The notes under the pieces were generated by a model. That model was not told where the DNA came from and did no database searches. It saw only the letters and a list, made by a program, of their open reading frames with translations. This document shows, one piece after another, positions 25,611-32,960 of a stretch of 36,739 bases of DNA. Made by a program: the position numbers and the translations under genes. This DNA is from Cryobacterium glucosi (lineage in GTDB: Bacteria; Actinomycetota; Actinomycetes; Actinomycetales; Microbacteriaceae). Where the stretch lies: the NCBI RefSeq assembly GCF_004402235.1, contig NZ_SOFS01000001.1:1-36739 (forward strand), read 5' to 3'. Position 1 is the stretch's first letter. Every line of letters begins with the position of its first letter.

Positions 25611-25624
25611 TTTGATCGATCTAA
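25611..25624. promoter_or_regulatory. LacI-type operator 2
   Basis: TTTGATCGATCTAA, the same palindrome with one mismatch. Its centre is 21 bp from that of operator 1, two turns of the helix, so both sites face the same side of the DNA and could be bound cooperatively. It lies closer to the regulator gene and may serve autoregulation. Confidence 0.75.
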
Positions 25625-25717
25625 TTCTGGGGTCGATCCGACGCGCTAGTCTGGTTTTATCGTTCCAGCCACGGGGCCTCGTGCCCGGGGCGCGAGGAGC
25701 ACCGGCAGGGAGAGATC

Positions 25718-26797
25718 ATGGGAGAATTCCCCACCGTTACGGACGTGGCGCGCGTAGCCGGGGTGTCCCGCCAGACGGTCTCCAACGTGATGAACACGCC
25801 CGGAATCGTGAAGGCCGATACCCGCGCCAGGGTCGAGGCGGCCATCAGTGCGCTCGGCTACCGTCCGCACGCCTCGGCGAGACGGCTGCGCACCCGGCGC
25901 AGCTCGACGATCGGCATCCGCCTCGACCCGATGATCGACGGCATCTCCGGCTCGGTACTCGACCGGTTCCTGCATGCCCTGACCGAGCAGGCCGATGCCA
26001 GGGGCCTGCGTGTGCTCCTGTTCACCGCCACGAGCCCCGAGGACGAGATCAGTCAGTTCCGGCGCCTGAACGACGGGGCGGATGTCGACGGTTTCGTCCT
26101 GACCTCGACGACCGCCGATGACCCGCGCACCGAATGGTTGCTCGAGCAGGGCATCGCCTTCGTCACCTTCGGCCGGCCCTGGCGGAGCGACGACTTCACC
26201 GCGCCGCGCCACCCCTGGGTCGACGTGGATGGTTACTCTGGCCTGCACGCGGCGACCCGCGCGCAGCAGGACGCCGGTGCGACCCGCATCGCCTACATCG
26301 GCTGGCCGAGCCCGTCCGGCACAGGGGACGACCGTCGGCGCGGCTGGCACGACGCCATGCTCGAGCGGGGCGACGTCTCCGCGGAGGACCTCGCCTGCCT
26401 CGAGGTGGTCACGGCCGACGGAGTCGACCAGGGCGCGGCGGCCATGCAGCAGCTCGCCCGCACGGCCGGCGGCATCGACGCGGTGCTGTGTGCGAGCGAC
26501 GCGCTCGCCCTCGGGGCGATGATCGCCAACCCGGCCCGGGTGCCGGTCACGGGGTATGACAACACGCCCATCGCGGCGGCGATCGGGCTCTCGAGCGTGG
26601 ACCAGCCCGTCGACGAAGTCGCCGCCGCGGCCCTCGAGCTCCTCGCCGGCGAGTTCGAGGGGAAGTCCGGCGCGCCATCCGATCCGGCCCCGCCGCCCTT
26701 CCGGATGGTCACCCCGCGGCTCATCACCCGGCAGTTCGCGGCCATTCCCCGGGATTCGGTGCCCGTGAACGCCCTCGTCAGCGAGGTCTCGCGCTGA
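25718..26797 (+). CDS. LacI-family transcriptional repressor of the sugar operon
   Basis: A 359-aa regulator. Residues about 6-26 (TVTDVARVAGVSRQTVSNVMN) are the LacI helix-turn-helix, followed by the hinge helix region with RVEAAISALGYRPHASARRL. The effector domain is of the periplasmic-binding-protein type, with VLTSTTADD, VDVDGYSGLHAATRAQ and the SVDQPVDEVAAAALELL segment. It is divergent from the ABC operon and two matching palindromes sit between them, so it most likely represses that operon until its sugar is present. GGGAGAG lies 6 nt before the ATG. TAGTCT at 25647-25652 may be its own -10. Confidence 0.92.
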   Translation: MGEFPTVTDVARVAGVSRQTVSNVMNTPGIVKADTRARVEAAISALGYRPHASARRLRTRRSSTIGIRLDPMIDGISGSVLDRFLHALTEQADARGLRVLLFTATSPEDEISQFRRLNDGADVDGFVLTSTTADDPRTEWLLEQGIAFVTFGRPWRSDDFTAPRHPWVDVDGYSGLHAATRAQQDAGATRIAYIGWPSPSGTGDDRRRGWHDAMLERGDVSAEDLACLEVVTADGVDQGAAAMQQLARTAGGIDAVLCASDALALGAMIANPARVPVTGYDNTPIAAAIGLSSVDQPVDEVAAAALELLAGEFEGKSGAPSDPAPPPFRMVTPRLITRQFAAIPRDSVPVNALVSEVSR

Positions 26798-26849
26798 GTT
26801 GCGGACAAAGCACCGTCCTGCCTGCCGCGCCGTGCAGTTGAATGGGGGA

Positions 26850-28607
26850 GTGATCCCTGCACCGAATCCCGCCGCGCTCCCGGCGAAGAGCCTCGTCCTC
26901 ATCCCGCTCCTGCGAGCAGACCTCGAAACGGCGCACTATTCCGTGGCGACCCTGAGCGGACTCTGGGGCCCCGAAGCGGATGCCGCGCTCCGCCGCAACC
27001 AGCGGGTCCCCGCCCTGCGGGCCCTCGCGGCCCTTCGCGCCAGGCTCGGTCGCGAGGAGCCGTCGGCGATCCTCGCGCAGCTCTTCGTGCTCGGACTCCC
27101 GGTGACGCGCGGCGCGCTGTCGGCGGCGCTCCCGAGCCTCGGGACGGCAGGTGCCGTCGCGCTCGGGCTCGTCGCCCGCGTCGGTGAGGATGACGAACCC
27201 GGCACAGAACCCGGCGCAGAACCCGGCGCCGACGAGAACACCCTGCTCCGCCCGCTCGTCGAACTTCGCCCGTACAGCTTCGTGGACGCCCACGGGGCCG
27301 GCAGCTGGTGGATCGCCTCCGACCTCGGCGAGCTCGTACTCGGGCACGCGCTCGGCGAGAGCCATGTGCTCGGCGTCGGCGGGGCATCCCTCACCCTGAG
27401 CGGCCTGCTGCTGCCGAACCCGGTCGACACCGCCCTCGACCTCGGCACCGGCTGCGGGATCCAGGCCCTGCACGCCTCCCGCCACGCCAGACGCGTCGTC
27501 GCGACCGACATCTCCGAGCGTGCGCTCGAGCTCGCCGCCCTCAACGCCGCCCTCAACGGCGTGACCAACATCGAATTCAGGCTCGGCAGCCTGTTCGAGC
27601 CGGTCGCGGGCGAGCGCTTCGACCACATCATCTCCAACCCGCCGTTCGTGATCACGCCGCGGGCAGAGGGCGTGCCGAGCTACGAGTACCGCGACGGCGG
27701 CCTCGTCGGTGACGCCCTCGTCGAGTCCGTCGTGCGCGGAGCCGCCGAACACCTCACCCCGACCGGCGTCGCCCAGCTCCTGGGCAACTGGGAGTACCGC
27801 GCAGGCCAGGACGCCTTCGACCGCCTCGCCGACTGGCTCACCCCAGCCGCTGCCTCCGTCGACGCGAACCAAATCGACGGAGATTTTGCCGAAAAGACAC
27901 CGGGGAAGCCGTCTTCGGACCCTGCGGAGGGCGAATCTCCGTCGAATTCGTCAGGGCCCGCGCCGGCGCTCGACGCCTGGATCATCGAGCGCGAGGTGCA
28001 GTCGCCCGAGCTCTACGCCGAGACCTGGATCCGCGACGGCGGTACCCGGCCGGGCACGGCCGACTTCGACCGCCTCTACGATGCCTGGCTCGACGACTTC
28101 GCGGCGCGCGGCGTGACGCAGGTCGGCTTCGGCTACCTGCTGCTCCGCCGCCCGGACACCGCCCGGCCCGCGGCGGTTCCGCGGTTGCGGCGCCTCGAAC
28201 GCCTGCACGGCGGCCTCGGTCACAACCCTGACGGCATCGGCAGCCACCTCGCGGCCTGCCTCGCCGCCCACGACTGGCACGCGGCCCTCCCGGATGACGA
28301 CCTGGTCTACGCGACCCTGACCGTTGCCTCCGACGTCACCGAGGAACGCCACTTCTGGCCCGGCCAGGAGGACCCGACCCTGCTCACCCTGCACCAGGGA
28401 AGTGGATTCGGCCGGTCGGTGTCGCTCGACACCGCGCTCGCCGCGCTCGTCGGGGCCTGCGACGGCGAACTCGCGGTCGGCGCGATCGCCGGTGCGCTCG
28501 CCGAGCTGCTCGAGGTCTCCGAACGCGACCTCACCGCCGAGCTCCTCCCGCGCGTGCGCGAACTCCTCGACGACGGCTTCCTCCTCCCGCCAGAACTGCT
28601 CGCCTGA
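26850..28607 (+). CDS. HemK/PrmC-like methyltransferase with N-terminal DUF7059-like domain
   Basis: A class I SAM-dependent methyltransferase of about 585 aa. The N-terminal 130 residues (LETAHYSVATLSGLWG...) are a winged-helix-like region found in actinobacterial relatives. The catalytic core has motif I ALDLGTGCGIQALHAS and the ISNPPFVITPR motif, the NPPF signature of enzymes methylating amide or amino nitrogen of Gln, Asn or Ade. The C-terminal part (ERHFWPGQEDP, GDGELAVGAIAG-like segments) is a separate domain. A 78-bp palindromic element (27871-27948) interrupts the methyltransferase fold in frame, adding about 26 residues, DANQIDG to SNSSG. A short Gly/Glu/Pro repeat (EPGTEPGAEPGA) also lies at the domain junction. 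GTG 26850 is preferred over upstream TTG because the domain begins there; the start is uncertain by a few codons. Confidence 0.8.
   Translation: MIPAPNPAALPAKSLVLIPLLRADLETAHYSVATLSGLWGPEADAALRRNQRVPALRALAALRARLGREEPSAILAQLFVLGLPVTRGALSAALPSLGTAGAVALGLVARVGEDDEPGTEPGAEPGADENTLLRPLVELRPYSFVDAHGAGSWWIASDLGELVLGHALGESHVLGVGGASLTLSGLLLPNPVDTALDLGTGCGIQALHASRHARRVVATDISERALELAALNAALNGVTNIEFRLGSLFEPVAGERFDHIISNPPFVITPRAEGVPSYEYRDGGLVGDALVESVVRGAAEHLTPTGVAQLLGNWEYRAGQDAFDRLADWLTPAAASVDANQIDGDFAEKTPGKPSSDPAEGESPSNSSGPAPALDAWIIEREVQSPELYAETWIRDGGTRPGTADFDRLYDAWLDDFAARGVTQVGFGYLLLRRPDTARPAAVPRLRRLERLHGGLGHNPDGIGSHLAACLAAHDWHAALPDDDLVYATLTVASDVTEERHFWPGQEDPTLLTLHQGSGFGRSVSLDTALAALVGACDGELAVGAIAGALAELLEVSERDLTAELLPRVRELLDDGFLLPPELLA
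27871..27948. repeat. Two-stem palindromic element inside the methyltransferase gene
   Basis: Outer arms AAATCGACGGAGATT (27871-27885) and AATCTCCGTCGAATT (27934-27948) pair over 15 bp with one mismatch. Inside them CCGAAAAGAC (27889-27898) pairs with GTCTTCGG (27911-27918) with a 2-nt bulge. The element is 26 codons, AT-richer than its surroundings, and keeps the frame. It looks like a REP/MITE-type insert distinct from that at 4595. Confidence 0.75.
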
Positions 28608-28704
28608 CCCGGTCCCGACGTACCCGCCGGCGGCAGGCGACCGCCCGAACCGGCCCCTGCGGTAGTTTGGAACCAACCGGATTCGTTCGGAGAGGAGGAC
28701 GTGA

Positions 28705-30177
28705 GTGACACCCGACGCGCGGAATGCCATGAAACGTCGCACCTTCCTCATCGGAGTCACGGGTCTCTCGACCCTCGTTCTCACCGCGTGCGTGTCCCCG
28801 GCCCCGCGGCCGAGCGCATCCGCCACCGCTACGTCGACCCCCGCACCGACGCCCACCGTCTCGCCCGTGCCGAAACCCGCGCAGATGCGCCGCACCTCCT
28901 GGTCGGCCGACCCGTTCGCCCGCGGTTCGTACAGTTTCGCCGCCGTCGACTCCACGCCCGAGCAGCGCACCGCGCTCGCCCAACCCGTGCTCGACCGGGT
29001 CTTCTTCGCCGGCGAGGCCACCTCGACCGACGCTCCGGGAACGGTGCAGGGCGGCCGCGACTCCGGTCTTCGCGCGGCCCGCGAGATCATCGCCGCCGCA
29101 GCGCCCGGCGAACGCATCGCCGTGATCGGGGCGGGCATCGCCGGGCTCAGCGCCGCGCGCATCCTCAAGGACGCCGGTTTCGACGTCGTCCTCGTTGAGG
29201 CTCGCGACCGCATCGGCGGCCGCATCGACACCGTCAGCGACAAGAAGTGGCCCTTCCCTGTCGAGCTCGGCCCGTCCTTCGTGAGCCACAGCGACACAAC
29301 GTCCCTCGACGAGGAATTCACCCGCCTCGGCATCGCGACCACCCCCTTTCCGAGCGCGAGCGAGACCCGCACCAATGCCGGAATCGTCGTCGCGGTGCCC
29401 GACACCGGCGAAAAAGCCGTTGCGACCGCACTCGCCTGGGCCACGAAACAGGCCAGTGACATGTCCGTGCAGGGCGCGCTCGACGGCTCGGGCGCGAGCA
29501 CGCTGTCCACAGCGGATGCCGGTGACGGTGTTTCCGCGGCCGACTGGCTCGCATTCCGGGTCGCGACCGTTCTCGATATCGACGCGGGCGCATCCGTCGA
29601 CCAGCAGTCGGGCTGGTACACGAGCGCGGACGCCGGAGCGAACGAGGACCGGATCGTGCTCGGTGGATATGCCCACCTGCTCACCAAGGCGGCAGAGGGC
29701 ATCGACCTGCTCGACTCGAGCGTCGTCACCAAACTTGCATACACCGACACCGGCGTGAGCCTGCGTCTGGGCACGGGGGAGTCGCTCTCCGCCGACCGCG
29801 TGCTCGTCACCGTTCCGCTCGGGGTGCTGAAGTCCGGGGTGCTCGAATTCGACCCCGCGCTGCCCTTCGCGCACCGCGGCGCGATCGCCGACCTCGGCAT
29901 GGGCACGCTCGACAAGGTCTGGCTGCAGTTCGACGAGCCGTTCTGGAGCACGACCGCGCCGCTGTGGACCACGGTCGGTGGGGACGAGGACTTCCGGGTC
30001 TGGATCAACATGATGCCGCTCACCGGGGAGCCCGTCCTGGTCGGACTCGTCGCCGGGGACACGGCGCTCCGGCTCGCCGGGACCGACGATGCCACGGTGC
30101 TTGCCGCCGCGCTGCGCGGGCTGACCCCGTTCTACGTGCCCCCGACGCCGAGCCCCACGCCGACACCCGCGCCCTGA
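28705..30177 (+). CDS. Flavin amine oxidase lipoprotein with circularly permuted domain order
   Basis: A 490-aa exported FAD enzyme of the monoamine/polyamine oxidase family. KRRTFL (10-15) followed by a hydrophobic helix and LTAC29 is a Tat-type lipoprotein signal, fitting export of a folded flavoprotein. After a Pro/Ser/Thr linker, residues 62-130 hold the block that normally ends these enzymes: TSWSADPFARGSYSF, VFFAGEAT (99-106) and GGRDSGLRAA. Only then comes the normal N-terminus: AVIGAGIAGLSAARIL with G142-x-G144-x2-G147, E165 and RIGGR (169-173), the substrate region, and VTVPLGVLKSGVLEFDPALP near 368-387. The protein ends at LAAALRGL plus a Pro-rich tail. So the order is C-block then N-block, a circular permutation. 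AGGAGG lies 6 nt before GTG 28705. Substrate unknown. Confidence 0.85.
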   Translation: MTPDARNAMKRRTFLIGVTGLSTLVLTACVSPAPRPSASATATSTPAPTPTVSPVPKPAQMRRTSWSADPFARGSYSFAAVDSTPEQRTALAQPVLDRVFFAGEATSTDAPGTVQGGRDSGLRAAREIIAAAAPGERIAVIGAGIAGLSAARILKDAGFDVVLVEARDRIGGRIDTVSDKKWPFPVELGPSFVSHSDTTSLDEEFTRLGIATTPFPSASETRTNAGIVVAVPDTGEKAVATALAWATKQASDMSVQGALDGSGASTLSTADAGDGVSAADWLAFRVATVLDIDAGASVDQQSGWYTSADAGANEDRIVLGGYAHLLTKAAEGIDLLDSSVVTKLAYTDTGVSLRLGTGESLSADRVLVTVPLGVLKSGVLEFDPALPFAHRGAIADLGMGTLDKVWLQFDEPFWSTTAPLWTTVGGDEDFRVWINMMPLTGEPVLVGLVAGDTALRLAGTDDATVLAAALRGLTPFYVPPTPSPTPTPAP

Positions 30178-30496
30178 CGAACCCCATAAAGTCAATCCCG
30201 AGTATTTCTCACCAAACGGTGTAAGCTATGCCCAATGTCTAGTCGCTGAAGATACCCGGGGCGAGCCGGGACTTCATGCAGGTGCGGTCCGCCGTTGTGC
30301 AGCTCCCCAAGGTTTAGTCGTTCCCGGGTTGGTGTTGCCGATGGCTGCCAATTGGGTGGGTTGCGTGCAACGGTCGTAAGACCCAGCAATGTACACATGT
30401 CGTGCCGTCGGCCACCCGAGCGCGGTCGCGGCTTCGGTGCCCCGCCACAGTCGCGACTGCAGTTCCCCTGTTTGACCGCGTGATTGATCGTGCCTC
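30178..30496 (+). other. 319-bp non-coding region with lower G+C and inverted repeats
   Basis: No convincing protein gene. G+C is about 45 % in the first 60 bp and about 61 % overall, well below the window. It holds TAAGCT (30222-30227), a possible -10; a CCCGG/CCGGG hairpin near 30255; and CAGTCGCGACTG (30448-30459), a perfect 12-bp palindrome. A 13-codon frame starting MQVRSAVVQLPKV (from about 30276) could be a leader peptide. It may hold an RNA element or the long leader of the next gene, but I recognise no known RNA family in it. Confidence 0.45.
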
Positions 30497-30760
30497 ATGG
30501 AAACCCTGCTGGACCAAGAGCTGGACAGCCTGCTCGACTTCGATTCCGACCTCGCCTGCGAGGGTTCCCACCATGGCCGCGGCCTGAGCGGCCACCATCC
30601 GACCGCGCCCGGTGCCTACATGGTCATTTCGCCGTGCTGCGGCCCGAAGGTCGTGCAGTGCTCCCCGCGGGTGATCGCCATGCAGCACTCCGGCGTGCTC
30701 TACTGCGGCGCCTGCCGCAGCGAACACCTCACCGTGGAATACACCTTCATCCCGCTGTAG
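30497..30760 (+). CDS. Small cysteine-rich protein, possible zinc-binding
   Basis: An 87-aa protein with an acidic N-terminal helix (METLLDQELDSLLDFDSDL), a His-rich stretch near 24-34 and four to five cysteines: SPCCGP, VVQCSP and LYCGACRSEH. CxxC with further Cys residues suggests a zinc ribbon or treble-clef fold. I know no name for it. No strong ribosome site precedes the ATG. Frame and codon use look like a real gene. Its last nine bases with the stop, CCGCTGTAG, occur again 29 bp further on. Confidence 0.65.
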   Translation: METLLDQELDSLLDFDSDLACEGSHHGRGLSGHHPTAPGAYMVISPCCGPKVVQCSPRVIAMQHSGVLYCGACRSEHLTVEYTFIPL

Positions 30761-30789
30761 GCCGTTCCACCCACTCCCTTCCGCTGTAG
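30752..30789 (+). repeat. Repeated gene end containing the stop codon, 29-bp spacing
   Basis: CCGCTGTAG at 30752-30760 ends the small cysteine-rich gene; the same nine bases recur at 30781-30789. The offset of 29 bp places the second TAG in a different frame. The bases between differ, so this is weaker than the tandem cases. Confidence 0.5.
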
Positions 30790-30840
30790 CATGCGATGGC
30801 GCAGTTCGACCGCGCAACCGGATGCCGAGGGGAACCAGCC

Positions 30841-31695
30841 ATGATCGCACTCACCGGAGCGACGGGGCTCGTCGGCGGCCTCGTTCGCGACCGCCTTGAC
30901 GCGGCAGGAACGCCCACCAGGCTCATCGTGCGCTCGACCGCGCGGCTCGCGCGGCAGCATCCGGATGTCTGGACCGCCGGCTACGGCGATGCCCAGGCCC
31001 TCGCCCCCGCCCTCGCCGGGGTCGACACCCTGTTCATGGTGTCGGCGTCCGAGAGCGCCGAGCGAGTGACCGAGCACCTCACCCTGATCGACAGCGCCGT
31101 CGCCGCCGGAGTCGAGCGGATCGTCTATCTCTCGTTCCTCGGCGCCGATCCGCACGCCGAATTCACCCTCGCCCGCGACCACGCCGCAACCGAGACGCAC
31201 CTGCGGGCGAGCGGCCTCGCCTTCACCTTCCTGCGCGACAACTTCTACCACCGGCTGATCGCGCAGATGTGCGGCGCCGACGGCGTCATCCGCGGGCCCG
31301 GCGGCGAGGGCCGCATCGGCTCGGTCGCGCACACCGACGTGGCGGATGCCGTCGCGGCCGTCCTCGGCAGCGGCTCTCGTCACGACGGGGAGACCTTCAC
31401 CCTCACGGGGCCGCGCGGCTGGAGCCTGCGCGACGGCGCCGCGGAGCTCGCCCGGGTGACCGGGCGGCCGATCCGCTACGAGCGCGAGACCGAGCCCGAG
31501 GCGTGGGCGTCCCGCGCTCACTACGGCGCGCCGGACTGGGAGGTCGCGGGCTGGATCTCAAGCTATCTCGCGATCGCGTCCGACGTGATGGATGTCGTGA
31601 CGGACGACGTCGAACGCCTCACCGGGCATCCGCCCCAGGACCTGCCAGAGTACCTGCGCGCCACCCCCGACGCCTGGGCGCACCTCCGCCCCTAA
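30841..31695 (+). CDS. NmrA-like NAD(P)-binding reductase (atypical SDR)
   Basis: A 284-aa Rossmann protein. ALTGATGLVGGLV at residues 3-15 is the glycine-rich GxxGxxG motif; VYLSFLGADPHAEFTLARDH (about 98-117) and LAFTFLRDNFYHRLI follow the pattern of the NmrA/QOR2 branch of atypical short-chain dehydrogenases. Such proteins act as NADPH:quinone reductases or redox sensors; which applies here is unknown. GAGGGGA lies 7 nt before the ATG. Its 3' end is the first unit of a 13-bp tandem repeat that contains the stop codon. Confidence 0.85.
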   Translation: MIALTGATGLVGGLVRDRLDAAGTPTRLIVRSTARLARQHPDVWTAGYGDAQALAPALAGVDTLFMVSASESAERVTEHLTLIDSAVAAGVERIVYLSFLGADPHAEFTLARDHAATETHLRASGLAFTFLRDNFYHRLIAQMCGADGVIRGPGGEGRIGSVAHTDVADAVAAVLGSGSRHDGETFTLTGPRGWSLRDGAAELARVTGRPIRYERETEPEAWASRAHYGAPDWEVAGWISSYLAIASDVMDVVTDDVERLTGHPPQDLPEYLRATPDAWAHLRP

Positions 31696-31747
31696 CCTCC
31701 GCCCCTAACCTCCGCCCCTAACCTCCGGCCATTACCTCCGGCCATTA
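31683..31747. repeat. Five 13-bp tandem units carrying stop codons for both flanking genes
   Basis: Three units CCTCCGCCCCTAA (31683-31695, 31696-31708, 31709-31721) are followed by two of CCTCCGGCCATTA (31722-31734, 31735-31747). The first unit contains the TAA that ends the NmrA-like gene; the last contains TTA, the TAA stop of the converging Pr6Pr gene. With a 13-bp period the plus-strand TAA recurs in all three frames, while the two right-hand units carry minus-strand stops in two frames. Confidence 0.9.
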
Positions 31748-32554
31748 CCCTTCAGTGCTGGGCTTGAGGCCCCGCCAGCCGCGGGACGACCAGGTCAGCA
31801 TGGCCGCGATCCCGGTGAAGAGCGCGACGGCGACAACGCAGTACAGCACCGTCTCGAGCGGGCCGCTGACCTGCTTCGGGTCGAGGAAGAAGTAGGGATA
31901 CCAGCGCACCAGGGCGCCCCGGATCAGGGTGAACGCGCCCCAGATGCTCGGGACGACCATGACCCAGGCGAGCGTCGTCCACGGCAACCGGGCCTTGCCG
32001 GTGTCGGTGAGCCAGTCGACGAGTGCGATCCCGGGGATCCAGAAGTGCAGCAGCTGCGTCGACCACGGCACCTCCATCGTGTACGCCCGCGACGAGGACT
32101 GGATCACGATCGCGAGGAACACGATGCCCGAGACGATCATGTAGGTCGTGACGAGCAGCCGGATCCAGTCGAGCCAGGGTGGGTCGACCTCCCGGCGCAG
32201 GGCGACGATCCCCGCGGCGATGAAGACACCGACCGCGGCGATGGCGCTCTGCACGGTGAAATAGCTGAAGTAGTTGTACACAATAAAGCTCTTGAAACCG
32301 AGGATGTAGCCGAAGTACCCGAGCAGTGCGAGCACCTCGGCGCAGGCCAGAACGAGCCGGACGATGCCGACGATCCGCCGTCGCGGGGAGTGAAGCGGGG
32401 AGTGAAGCGGGGAGTGAAACGGAGAGCGATCCGGGGAGCGCCGGCCCAAGCGCATCAGGGAACGCCTCGCCGAGCCCGGGCGCGCCAAGAGCACCGCGGC
32501 GAGCGACCCGGCCGGGTCGTCGGTGCGGGCGGGACGATCTGCACGCGCGCACAT
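31745..32554 (-). CDS. Pr6Pr-family membrane protein
   Basis: A 269-aa protein with about six membrane helices. It shows the landmarks of the Pr6Pr family: YNYFSYFTVQSAIAAVGVF, LLHFWIPGIALVDWL and the last part with WYPYFFLDP. The family's function is unknown. The N-terminal 55 residues are basic and Ser/Pro/His-rich and contain the repeated unit HSPL from a 12-bp DNA repeat; the true start may be Met34, nearer the first helix, since neither start has a good ribosome site. It converges with the NmrA-like gene, sharing a stop-bearing tandem repeat. Confidence 0.82.
   Translation of the reverse strand: MCARADRPARTDDPAGSLAAVLLARPGSARRSLMRLGRRSPDRSPFHSPLHSPLHSPRRRIVGIVRLVLACAEVLALLGYFGYILGFKSFIVYNYFSYFTVQSAIAAVGVFIAAGIVALRREVDPPWLDWIRLLVTTYMIVSGIVFLAIVIQSSSRAYTMEVPWSTQLLHFWIPGIALVDWLTDTGKARLPWTTLAWVMVVPSIWGAFTLIRGALVRWYPYFFLDPKQVSGPLETVLYCVVAVALFTGIAAMLTWSSRGWRGLKPSTEG
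32385..32420 (-). repeat. Three tandem 12-bp units in the Pr6Pr N-terminus
   Basis: GGGGAGTGAAGC at 32385-32396 and 32397-32408, then GGGGAGTGAAAC at 32409-32420. On the coding strand they give FHSPLHSPLHSP. In-frame expansion. Confidence 0.85.
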
Positions 32555-32580
32555 GCTTCAACGCTACGCCAGCGGGCAGG

Positions 32581-32847
32581 TCACTCGATCCGAAAGCCGT
32601 CGTCCCCGCGGTCCGGCATGTCCTCGACGTGCACGGTGTCGACCTGGGCAGAGGGCGGCCCGTGCCGCAGCCAGTCGAGCATCCGGTCGACGGATGCTGC
32701 CGGCCCCTCCACCTGCACCTCGACCGAGCCATCCCTGTGGTTGCGCACGAATCCCGCGAGCCCGAGTCGCCGGGCCTCTGCCTGCGCGTAGTACCGGAAC
32801 CCCACGGCCTGGACCATCCCGCGCACCACCGCCTGTTTGCGAACCAT
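32581..32847 (-). CDS. acyP: Acylphosphatase
   Basis: An 88-aa enzyme that hydrolyses carboxyl-phosphate bonds. The two signature motifs are intact: GMVQAVGFRYY with the phosphate-binding Arg18, and GFVRNHRDGSVEV with catalytic Asn36. Length is normal and the ferredoxin-like fold is expected. It lies 26 bp upstream of the Pr6Pr start on the same strand and may be co-transcribed with it. It is divergent from the small membrane protein at 32961. Confidence 0.93.
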   Translation of the reverse strand: MVRKQAVVRGMVQAVGFRYYAQAEARRLGLAGFVRNHRDGSVEVQVEGPAASVDRMLDWLRHGPPSAQVDTVHVEDMPDRGDDGFRIE

Positions 32848-32960
32848 CCCCCCAGTGTGCCCCCGATCCGGTTCCCTGTCCCGATCGGGGGGACGCCGGA
32901 ATACAGCGCTCTTGCTACCGTGGGAGCGCTGAGCCGACCGAGGCCAGGCTGGGGAGTCAC

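Noticed and set aside
27951..30095. A 714-codon open frame on the minus strand
   Set aside because: Antisense to the methyltransferase end and the amine oxidase; Ser/Arg/Ala-rich with no domain.
28705..30177. Two adjacent fragments of broken amine oxidase genes instead of one permuted gene
   Set aside because: The frame is continuous, no motif is missing or duplicated, and one signal peptide precedes both parts. A pseudogene made from two copies would be expected to leave overlaps or gaps. Still listed as a thing to check.
30314..30850. A 178-codon frame on the minus strand across the AT-richer gap
   Set aside because: It runs antisense through the cysteine-rich gene, has no motif and no ribosome site, and its composition is that of a shadow frame.
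31683..31747. CRISPR-like direct repeats
   Set aside because: Units are 13 bp, contiguous and without spacers; no cas genes are near. It is a simple tandem repeat.
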